This document shows, piece by piece, positions 1 through 10,400 of a DNA stretch of 64,000 nucleotides (position 1 is the stretch's first letter; each line of letters starts with the position of its first letter). The position numbers were made by a program, and so were the translations under genes. The notes beneath the pieces are model-generated. The model did not search any database and was not told the origin of the DNA. It saw nothing but the letters and a program-made list of their open reading frames with translations. Source of the stretch: Ciona intestinalis (taxonomy: Eukaryota; Chordata; Ascidiacea; Phlebobranchia; Cionidae); the NCBI RefSeq assembly GCF_000224145.3, contig NC_020170.2, positions 2,723,589 to 2,787,588 of the forward strand. The letters run 5' to 3'.

Positions 1-885
1 ACATTTAAATGGTAAAAGTGTTCATCTATAAATCTACAATTAGTTGGTAAACATAAGTTTTTTCTTAATACTTTTTGTTTCTCATTCTAGCTATCTATAG
101 TCCCTGTATAATACTATTACAGTTAAATATGTAGTTTTAATCCTTCGACTGTTGGGAAAGATTTTGTTGTGTTTGTTCATTTGCCGTCTCCAAATCAAAA
201 TGAACAGCTGCAGTTTCTTCTTTCACAAGAATCATTTTTTTGTTTCCGTCAATTCCAATGTATTTCTGATTCATACTGTTGTACAAGACATGTTTGTCAG
301 AGTAATGGTAAACGCTTGTATTCGAACACCCGTGGGTCTGTCGTTTCAAGTGAGTTACTTCTTGGTTCTACTCCTTTATGAATTTTTACCTTCAGTTTCC
401 CCCCAAAACTCTTTTCAACGGTCAAATACAAGTACGACCCGGAATCCAATTTGACTGAGAATATGTAAAGATTAGCGTTGCTTGTTTTCCACGACCACCA
501 TTTTTTTGGTTCGTAACGTAACTTGACGTAACAATTGGACTTAACGACCAATTGTTTTGGCCAAGCTTTGAAGCCTACATAACTCGTGCGAAGTATTTCC
601 AGATTTACAGCCGGGCTCCAGATGTTTTCGATCGGTAGCTCCAAGACCACTGTCACAACTAGAAGTACTGGAACCTGAACTTGAACCTTTTGAACTTTTA
701 AGGTCCATATTTCTATTTTTCAATAGCTTTTAAAACTAAGATTTGAAATGCTTTGATATCAATGCAACTTGTATTCACAAAATAAAACACTGTGACAAAG
801 TGTATAGATTGTAACAGGAACCCACGCCATTGGGCGGAAGTTATAAGTCACTTCCATGGGTTCCAACAATAAACTGATTTGTACC
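1..885. repeat. Left arm of a long inverted repeat
   Basis: Reverse complement of 1920-2830, including the gene copy and flanks on both sides. The match still holds at position 1, so the arm probably continues beyond the window. The sequence around 830-885 pairs with 1920-1995. Confidence 0.85.
137..708 (-). pseudogene. Frameshifted copy of the beta-trefoil-like gene at 2135-2704
   Basis: This minus-strand copy matches the intact gene at 2135-2704 over its whole length but is split over three reading frames. Aligned with the intact gene, it has one extra base near 636 (just after the Ser-rich N-terminus) and another near 307 (before the last trefoil repeat). It begins MDLKSSKG where the intact copy begins MGNESSKG, so it also lacks the glycine needed for N-myristoylation. 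The stop falls at the same place in both copies. Two independent +1 changes favour a pseudogene over a single sequencing error. It forms the left arm of a long inverted repeat. Confidence 0.8.
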
Positions 886-1152
886 TGTTTAATATTAGGC
901 ATATTTAATTTCCTACCTGTGTATTACGAGTACAAGTTACTTTGTTTAATGCGTATAGGTTACACATTACTTGGCAGCACATATACAGAATAGAAATATT
1001 TTCTGTTTTTTACAGATCCAGATATTTCCTACATGGGAATATTATTCCGATAAAAAATTAGAAAATAGTTACTTGGAGTAAAATTGTAACTGTTTTTATT
1101 TTATTGTTTCCGCCTCATCTGTGAACAAACAAAAATCTTTCAAAGTATTATA

Positions 1153-1342
1153 GCATTGGGCGGGGGGAGATAGGACACCTTTAGAACATAATTTCCTAAT
1201 ATCCTGATCGTGTTTTAAACAATTAACAACGGTCTATATGAGTCGTGAGGACACGGTTTTAGAATTCTTTAAAGGTTTCATGTTTACTTCTTATTGGGAC
1301 GAGAAAATGGGACGAAAAGGTGTTCCATCTTTTCCACTGCTA
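1153..1342. mobile_element. TA-MITE copy (subfamily 1)
   Basis: Ends GGGCGGGGGGAGATAGGACA and GTTCCATCTTTTCCAC. The core is shared with more than 20 other copies in this window. Diverged. Confidence 0.7.
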
Positions 1343-1437
1343 CTTTACGTAAACAGAGCAGCACTGCTGATTGTTTAAAACATGTTTAGGAAACATGAGT
1401 TATTGTTTGTTAAAGATATATTCCATCTTACCCCATA

Positions 1438-1612
1438 ATATAGTAGGGTGGGGGGAGATGGGACACCTTTGGCACATAATATCCAAATATCCTGATCGTG
1501 TTTTAAACAACCAACGACGTTTTATGGGAGTCGTGAGGATATACGTTTTTATAATTCTTTGACTGTTCTTCGGTTACTGTTATATGGGACGAGAAAATAG
1601 AATACACAGGTG
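1438..1612. mobile_element. TA-MITE copy (subfamily 1), right end eroded
   Basis: Good left end (TATAGTAGGGTGGGGGGAGA). The right terminal repeat is degraded after the GGGACGAGAAAATAGAAT segment. Confidence 0.75.
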
Positions 1613-1919
1613 GGAAATTAAAGATGACTAATGTTATACAGGTAGGCCTATATGTGGTAGTAATTTACCGCTAACTCGTCTCGCCTCGATAACATTCCGG
1701 CGCTTTTATTCCTGCTGCCCGCGCCGAGTAATTAACGCTTTTGTTATGTCGTGTTGTACGCACAGTCACCAGTTAATTTAGTTGGTACTGCAGTATAGTT
1801 TTGTTGTATAGCGTTTACTTTAGGTTTAATATGATGTATTATATCGTTATTATATGTTTGTAGATATCCATCGTTTTACTTTGTTAAACCCAAATATAAT
1901 AAGTTACTTTATCACAGCC

Positions 1920-2830
1920 TACAAATCAGTTTATTTATAAAACCCATGGAAGTAACTTATAACTCCCGCCCACTGACGTGGGTTCCTGTTACAATCTATA
2001 TACCATGGATATCGTTATATGTATAGCTCAGTGATCTATACACTTTGTCATAGTGTTTTATTTTTCAATACAAGTTGCATTGATTTCAAGGCATTTCAAA
2101 TCTTAGTTTCAAAAGCTATTGAAAAAGCAGAAATATGGGCAATGAAAGTTCAAAAGGTTCACGTTCAGGTTCCAGTACTTCTAGTTCCGACAGTGGCCTT
2201 GAGGTACCGAATGAAATCATTTGGAGCCCGGCTGTAAATCTGGAAATACTTCGTACGAGTTATCCAGGCGTCAAAGCATGGCCAAAACGCTTGCACTTTG
2301 GGTACAATTGTTACGTTAAGTTACGTTACGATCCGAAAAACTGGTGGGCGTGGAAATCAAGCAGTGGCAACCTTTACATATTCTCAGTTAAATCGGATTC
2401 CGGTTCGTATTTGTATTTGACCGTTGAAAAGAGTATTTTGAGGAAACTGAAGGTAAAAATTCTTAAAGGAGTAGAACCAAGCGGTAACCAACCTCAAACG
2501 ACAGAGCCACGGGTGTTTGAATACAAGCATTTACCAAAATCTGACAAACATGTCTTGTACAACAGTATGAATCAGAAATACATTGGAATTGACGGAAACA
2601 AAAAAATGATTCTTGTGAAAGAAGAAACCGCAGCTGTTCATTTTGATTTGGAGACGGTAAATGAACAAACACAACAAAATCTTTCCCATCAGTCGAAGGA
2701 TTAAAACTACATATTTAACTGTAATAGTATTATACGGGGACTATAGATAGCTAGAATGAAAATATTTAAAAAAACTTTATGATTACCAACCGTTGCAGAT
2801 TTATAAACGAACACATTTATTATGTAAATG
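1920..2830. repeat. Right arm of a long inverted repeat
   Basis: Partner of 1-885. It carries about 35 extra bases near 2003-2037 compared with the left arm, but otherwise aligns through the 5' flank, gene and 3' flank. Confidence 0.85.
2135..2704 (+). CDS. Intronless 189-residue protein, beta-trefoil (FGF/IL-1-like) pattern, N-myristoylation-like start
   Basis: A single uninterrupted frame of 189 residues. The N-terminus MGNESSKG fits the myristoylation pattern (Gly2, Ser6, Lys7) and is followed by a Ser/Gly tract to about residue 22. After that come three segments of about 40 residues, each ending in a hydrophobic-Phe strand (LYIFSVKS near 85, RVFEYKHL near 130, AVHFDLET near 170). The last segment, with YIGIDGNKKM followed by AAVHF, resembles the third repeat of FGF11-14-type factors. 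No signal peptide is visible. It could be a divergent FGF, an IL-1-like cytokine or another beta-trefoil, and the family call is tentative. A frameshifted inverted copy lies 1.4 kb upstream. An intronless gene next to a broken copy suggests retroposition or recent duplication. Confidence 0.6.
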   Translation: MGNESSKGSRSGSSTSSSDSGLEVPNEIIWSPAVNLEILRTSYPGVKAWPKRLHFGYNCYVKLRYDPKNWWAWKSSSGNLYIFSVKSDSGSYLYLTVEKSILRKLKVKILKGVEPSGNQPQTTEPRVFEYKHLPKSDKHVLYNSMNQKYIGIDGNKKMILVKEETAAVHFDLETVNEQTQQNLSHQSKD

Positions 2831-3028
2831 TTGTAATGGTTGTATGCTTCCTATGTTTTAAGTATATATATAGGTGTAAATAAGGCCAACAGTATCTTAA
2901 CTACGATTCATACAGAAGTTTCCAGTTATTTCCAATTTTAGCGCATTTGGTAGGTAGGATCTGTAATAGTGCAATGGATGACGTTGTAACTTTTAATACA
3001 TGTAGAATAGGAGTGAACGAATGTGTTT

Positions 3029-3150
3029 AACTTACTCTATTCTCGTGTGGTCGGAAACTGGCAATCGCAAACACGGGTGCTCTGTTTCATACACCTCGTG
3101 CTAACTTAAGAGTTGTAAGTATATATGTTACTTTGTGGGTGATTTTTGTT
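3029..3150 (-). mobile_element. SINE fragment, 3' part
   Basis: Contains the diagnostic run from the 'ctctattctcgtgtggtcgg' block through the 'acacgggtg' and 'catacacctcgtg' blocks to 'gttactttgtgggtga', as in the other SINE copies. The tRNA head is missing. Confidence 0.7.
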
Positions 3151-3410
3151 AAGAATATCGCATGAATTTATTTTTAACTTTAATAAATTATTGAGTGACA
3201 TTTCATTAATCTTTATTTAGTAATAAAAAAAAACACATATATGTTATTGAGTACCCGTCGGCTGTAGCCTACATATTTTTTCAGACAATGTTTGAAAAGC
3301 TTGATGAAAGGGCAATGCAGTTGCATAAACAGCACGTCACACAGTCAGCTGTTACAATCTGAATTGATTACATGTTTTCATTCTCTTTTTTCTTCCCAAT
3401 TATAGCAGTA

Positions 3411-3522
3411 AACGGAAATGTTTACAGAATTCTACGACCGTAGACCCGCGACTCGTTGTTAATTGTTCAAAACACGACCAGATATCGTTTTACGTGCCAA
3501 CAGTATCCCATCTTATGCCACA
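3411..3522. mobile_element. Degenerate TA-MITE right half (subfamily 2)
   Basis: Ends in 'gtatcccatcttatgccaca' directly against the next copy. It keeps 'gttgttaattgttcaaaaca'. Left half not found. Confidence 0.45.
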
Positions 3523-3703
3523 GTAGGGTGAGGAAGATGGAACACCTTTTCATTCTATATTTTTTCTGGTAGTAAACAAAGAACACTCAAAGAATTATTA
3601 AACCGTGTCCTCACGACTTCCACAGACCGTCAATTGTTAGTTGTTGAAAACACGATTAGGCAGTGTCGGTTTCGGGTGCTATCTGTGTCCCAACTTACCC
3701 CAC
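3521..3703. mobile_element. TA-MITE copy, reverse orientation
   Basis: Starts CAGTAGGGTGAGGAAGATGG, contains 'tagtaaacaaagaacactca', and ends 'gtgtcccaacttaccccaca'. Confidence 0.75.
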
Positions 3704-4491
3704 ACGGCTATATTATTACCGTTTATGTACGGGCTCTGGTTTCAAAAACTTACTACGCATACGTGAAAAAAACATTGAATGACACAGTAATCAATATTCA
3801 GTTTATTCCATGTGTAATGGTCGCGTTTTAACTTTGACTATCAGTCAAACTGACAACTTTGTCACGAACACGTGAACGGAAGTCGTTTCAAAAGTTTTGT
3901 AGTTTATTGACAAATTATTGATTGAAACAAGGTACATGTCTCCACTTTTATACAACGCACAAAAACAAGAGCGATAAATAAAGTGCTATAGTTGGACAGG
4001 GGAAGATAGGACACTTTGTCAGACAAGACTTTTTTAATTTTCTTTTTACGGAGCCCTATCCCGAAACGTTTTTTTTTTCTATGAGCAGAACCGTTAAGAC
4101 AATCAATTGTCTCAAATACACGGGCTAGAAATTTATCGCAGACACTGGACTTTGCAGACTTAAAAGGCTTCTCCAAACATTGTACACAGATTTTTTTTAT
4201 TAGCCCTGTTATGTTAAATTTTAACATTTGTCTTACACTTTTGCTACTAACTCCGTCTTGCTTTCGTCACAATAAAACTTCGTTGATACATGTTTTTTTT
4301 TAAATCAAAAATTCACATTTGCATAGGCGACTCTTAATTACAACTATATACAAAATAAAACAATTAGTGCACTGAACCGAGCACCTTGCTTATGAAACGA
4401 TAAATGACAATTAAGTCTCCAGTTATTTGCTTCAAATTAGAATATAAGAAATAGTTAGATTTTTATAATTTTCAAAACGAATAATTTTCAG

Positions 4492-7400
4492 TTAAAGTTT
4501 TGGTTGGGCTGGCATGATGTTCTGTATCTTCATAGCGAGTCCCATGTTACCACTAATTTTCAGTTTCCCGCTAAAGAATGCCTGCAAAAAAAGAAATGAA
4601 TGAAGCTTGTTCTATTATCTTGTAAAGGTGCAAAAGATTACGAGTTACCATGTATGTAACTTTGTGAATAAATTTATTTTTATTTTTTTTATTTTATGGT
4701 GGACCATTTAGTCAACCTATTAGTGACCACTGGGTTGGAGCAATTGCCGTTAAGTGGCTTGTCCAAAAACACATACGCCAACAATGGAATACCATTGGTA
4801 TGGTCCTATGATATTATACCACTCGTGCTTTCATAAAACAGCAGATTAAATGCAACTAAACAAAATATTCTTACAGAGTTAGGATTTAGTTTCCCCATCA
4901 TAAGATCATACATGTCATCATCTGTCATAGTGATCGTGCAATCAGGTTTCACTGAAATAAAAAAATATGATAGTTCGCGCATTCAAAAAAAATGTTATAT
5001 TTTTTTAAATTTGACCATGTTTTCGTTACAGTAAACTTTATACTGAAATAATGAATGTTAAATTGTACATAATGAGGGACAAAAAAATAATAACCATTCG
5101 CACATTAAAAAATTAATGTTACATTTATTTTCACTTGACTGTTTTTATTATTGTATAGTCTATACTGAAATAATGCATGTTAGATTTTATATAATGAAAT
5201 ACAAAAAAATAACAGTTTGGGCATGACGAAATAAATGTTACAATTTTTTTAACTTGACTGTGTTTTTGTTACAATATACTATACTGAAATAATGCATGTT
5301 ACTTTGTACATACTAAGATAAAAAAAATAACTATTTGCACATTAAGAAACTAATGTTACATTTATTTTATTTTGACTAAGTTTTTGTTACAATATACTAT
5401 ACTGAAATAAGGCAAGTTACTTTGTATATACTAAGATAAAAAAATAACTATTTGCACATTAAGAAATAAATGTTACATTTTTTGCATGTTACTTTGTATA
5501 TGGAGAACACTTTAAAATATGGTTGATAGTTCTAGTACATACCTGAACTTTATAAAGATGACACAAGACACCCCACCCTACTAATTATAATTTGATGCAA
5601 AAAAAACTAGCCATTTTTTTGATTTCCCAAATTGGAAATATAAATGCTTTTTACTTTTTAACCTCACTATACATAAAAGTGATTGGAACCTTTTTTTTGA
5701 GAGATTTTGAGCTATTTTTCAAGAAAATGGTAAAATAGCCAAATTGTTCAATTAAACTACACGTATTTTAGCGAGTTAATTGCTATTTATTTTTATTCCA
5801 GACTATACGTGTAACTGCAAGAGATTAAGACCTTGAGTGATTTTAAGCCATTTTTCGGTAAAAATTTTAGGCTATTTTTCGGTAAAAATTTTAGGCTATT
5901 TTTCGGTAAAATAACTAACCTGTTGAATTAAACTCCACAGATCCTTTGCCAGTTTTCGCATTGATCACCCACACGCCCCCTTTGCTTGAATTAGATGGTT
6001 TGATTTTAAAAGCAATGATGCCTTTGATCTTTTCAATGTAAGAAGCTCCATCCTATAAAACATTAATCTCATATGATGTAACTTACTTTATCCTCGCGTG
6101 GCCGGAACTTGACAGTCGTTATAAAACACCTGTTCTGTTTCATAAACTTTGTGCCAGCTTACGAGTTGAGTTACCAAGTATGTCACTTAGTGGGTAACTA
6201 GTTTTTGGAATTTTTTAATTTTTTGTATGTGTGGCTGATAATTTGGACAACCCATTAGTGACTGCTGGGTTGGAGCAATTACTGTTAAAGTGTTAAGTAC
6301 CTTATTGCCCAAGAACACATATGTCTGCAATAGTAGCATCGAATGCATTATGCCTGGTGCTTAGCAAATGTTTAGGACCAGAGTTTCTCATTATGTGTTG
6401 CCATTGTCAGATTATGTTTGTAGCAATTATTCTAATCAGTAATATTGTCCAACCCAGTGGCCACCATTAGGTAGTCCAAATTGGCAGATAATAAATAAAA
6501 TCAACTAAAATCTGAAACATTTTGTACTATTAATTAAGTAAGAGGTGCATGAATGAAACTATTATATATGGTTTACAGTAGGACACCCAAGTTATTGTTA
6601 TAAGTGTAAGTTAAAAAAAACACCCCACCACGCAATAAATATGCCCCATCATTAAAAGCATTAAAACTGACAGAATTAAGACTAGAAGGCATTTTCTGTT
6701 GTAGATTAAGCTACCATACCGCTTCTATGGCTTTCTGGATCTCCTTAAACACTGGTGTCGTTTTCATTCCGTCAGCATCTGATACTGAGGCTGTTGCCCG
6801 GGCAACAAGCTGTCCTTTGATTGGCTGAGGGTGAATACGGGGGTGACCACCCTGTCTGTGGTGAAATATGAATTTATGGATAAATATATGAAATAAACTT
6901 GCTTTAATAATGCATGGGGAAAAACGAAACGATAGCTGTTATATTATGTGTGTATATTTATACACCCCGTGCCCGCTTACAAGTTACCACGTATATAACT
7001 TTGTGGTTGATTGTTTTTTCTAATTGAAAAAAAAACAATTAGTGAAGGTTGTAGCAATTGTCTTGCCCAAGGTTAGTATGACCACAATGGTAGCGGAGAC
7101 AAGCCTTGAACCTGTAATCTGTGGGTAAGAGGTGGATGCACTTACCATTCTGAAGAAATATTTCAGTTATTTTTTTAATGGAAATAATGGGTTGACCAAA
7201 TTGCCAAGAAGAGAAAATGGTAAAAACACTCCCTCACAGAGTTACATATGTAGTCACGCTTAAGCAGTCATAAAGTTAATTATATTTGTAACCTTTAACC
7301 CCTTACCCCAATAACCATATAAAACATATGCCTAATGGTAACAAGCAGGGTAAAGGTATTTAATAAAAAATTTATTATTTTTTAAATTACTTGCGTCTAA

Positions 7401-10400
7401 TACTTTACAACAAGTTAGACCTTAGTGATTCCAGTCCGTAAAATGTTGCAGACAGCATTGTAAAACAAACAAAACACCCAATATACTTATGTACTAATAC
7501 ACAAAGACGCACCTTCAAACACACACAAATATGCATACAATGAGAGCTAGACCTAATTCCCCCCAAAAAACACAGTTTCCTCAGAAAAACTTACTTTTTA
7601 ATCCATTCTTTCCTTGCTTCTGGGAATCCAAGTTTATACATGCTGATAACAACTGCTCCACCAAGTCCAAGGTTATGTTGTAACGCCAGTGTAGCTCCTT
7701 TTATCTTGCCGTTTGCCTGCTTCACCACGCAACTGCCATGTTAGTTCCGTACACTGTGCCNNNNNNNNNNNNNNNNNNNNNNNNNNNNNNNNNNNNNNNN
7801 NNNNNNNNNNNNNNNNNNNNNNNNNNNNNNNNNNNNNNNNNNNNNNNNNNNNNNNNNNNNNNNNNNNNNNNNNNNNNNNNNNNNNCAGCAACAAATAGGA
7901 AGCATTAAACATACCGACACCACAAAGACCGAGCGCTTCATAAGTGATCAACTCATTTGCTGAGAAGCAATCATGAAGTTCAACAACTTGAGCATCTGAA
8001 GCACGTAAACCAGTTTTCTCGTATATTTTATCCACAGCGCGCTTGGTTAGATCGTAACCAACTATCTAAGAAAACGAAAGTAACAAATGTAAAAAAATTT
8101 GAATTGCCCACAACTTTAAAACTGAAAACAAATTAGATTTTAACTTAATGCAACCACATTAGTAGTTGTGTAGTACTGTGGTAGTGGTTAAATTGTTTGC
8201 ATTGTAACCAAAGAACACCAAATTCGATGATCAGTGCTGCCATGATTGTGAGTATGTTTGTATTTTGCCAAGATACTAAATGGCCATTACTCTTGCTCTA
8301 TTTCAGTGGTCACTAAAGGGTTGACTAAACTGACAACCATATAGAAAAATGTACAGCTATAAAAACAATCACTCGCAAATTTGCATATGTGGTGTATGAA
8401 ACTATGAAAAAATGTTATTCATGTTATAACGACTATCATTGCTGCTTCATGGAAGGCTAAATAAGTTTTATTTAGTGGGTAGTGGACTTAACTTTTGTTT
8501 GTGAAAAGTATTTTTTCGAAACAAAAAATCTATATTCTTGACATTGACTATAGTGTTTGTTATATTGTGTAAGTTTTCAATGGCTATAGTGAATGTATGA
8601 ATGTAACTTGCTTTATCCTTGCGCGGCCGAAAAACGACAGTCGTTATAACACGGGTGTGAACCTCGTGCCAGCTTACGAGTTACCATGTATGTTACTTTG
8701 TAGGTGATTACTTTTTTATGTTTGGCTGATAATTTGGACAACCCATTAGTGACCACTGGGTTGGAACAATTTCCGTTAAGTGTCTTGCCCAAGATACATA
8801 CACCAACAATAGTGTATAGTCTATTCTACCTTCATGCTGCTTTTATCTGCGAAAGTGCTTGGAAGATCAGTGGCCATCTCCTGAGCCACAATCTCAACAG
8901 CTTGATGTTCCAACCCATGTTTTCTGACAAAGTCTGCACTGGCAAGGATTGCACAACCACTACCATCCGATGTGGGGCTGACAATTATACATGAAAATTT
9001 ACATTAACTTTTTGATAAAATATCAAATATGCATTTATAGTCAGCGTTGGGAGACAAACGGAAATTAACCAGTTAGCACGGGTGTAATGTTACACACAAT
9101 ACATGGTGCATTGTCTGTTGTATAAATTTTAAATTTTCATTTTATTTATTTCTGAGTTCTAGACTAAAAGTTTGAAAGAAAACAAAAAATTGTTTTTTTT
9201 TGTATTTCGTATTTTAATTTATCATAATCACAAAGTATGAACAAAATGCTAGTATGTATGACAGAGCAAAACCGTCAAAAAAATTCTACTATGAAAAACA
9301 AAGGTAAAAAGTGGCATACCAGCACTGCAGTAATGTGAGATATTCATATACAGTTCTTCCATTGAGAACTTGGTCCAATGCATATTCCTTTTGAAACTGT
9401 GAGTATGGGTTGTTGGTTGAATGCTTGTGATTTTTCCACGCTACTTTCGCAAAGTGCTCTGGTTTGGTGCCTGTCACAAAAAAATGTACTTTTACTACAA
9501 ATTATGATAAATTAAACGCATTAGACTACAGTTAGTGTGGAAAACAGCCTATAAATTATAGATACAGTTTGTGAACCAATTCACAAAGTGAAAATCTCCT
9601 AAATGCTAATACTCACCATAAAAACATAATAGAATTTAATAATACTATAACATTTTATTGCACAAAATAGATTTTTTATTGTTAAACTTAAACTTTTCAA
9701 ACATTTTAAAAATGCTAAGATTCAATAAAAGATAATTATATATGTCCAAATTTAATAAATTATGAAAATTCCCAGTTTTTATATATAATATATTTATATA
9801 TGTAGTAATGTATATATGTTGTTTCTGCCAAATTATTAAAGCAAGAGCAAATAACAATCCCAAATAGCATGTGTTAGTGTAGAGTAGACAGCATAAGACA
9901 CGCCCATTATAGGTTACTTTGGTACAACTCCTCGAATTACCCAACAACATGAAAGAGTCCAAAGGTTAATGGTGTATTTCACATTGCTCAAACAGCAAAC
10001 ATGACCAAGCATATCTGCAGCATTGAATATATTGCTATGGGTGGCTAAGTATTCGGATAGCTATCATTCATTATATTTACATGGCAAAATTGACTGAAAA
10101 TTGTGCTAGATTTGAAACACCAAAAAGTAGTTTTTTATTTAATGTTTTTCATATTGAAGGATTAATGATAGGCTTGTCACTGTCTACATATGTATTGTTA
10201 GCTGTTTACTTTTCTTATTCATTAACCAGAAACTCAACATACCAAACACATGGACAATGATTCAACACTCATGCCTAAATTCAAGGTCCAATAGCATGTC
10301 TCACAATACATATTGAGACAAAAAAGATTGTCCTAATTGTTAAAGTGTTACCTTAATAAATCTACTATAGATTGTTGTTAAATTAGTCTTAAATTAGCCT

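Larger units (their letters stand above)
886..1919. other. Spacer of the inverted repeat, no gene seen
   Basis: About 1 kb between the arms. It holds two copies of the short inverted-repeat element (1153-1342 and 1438-1612). The rest is AT-rich with nothing recognisable. Confidence 0.6.
2831..4491. other. Intergenic stretch, repeats only
   Basis: Between the beta-trefoil gene and the 3' end of SCP2. It contains a SINE fragment (3029-3150), TA-MITE sequence (3411-3703) and a short fragment resembling a MITE end near 3995-4032. No supported gene. A 107-codon minus-strand frame at 3904-4227 overlaps the MITE fragment and resembles nothing known to me. Confidence 0.6.

Noticed and set aside
3904..4227. 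107-codon minus-strand frame
   Set aside because: Partly composed of a MITE-end-like sequence and A-rich tracts, with no similarity or splice support.
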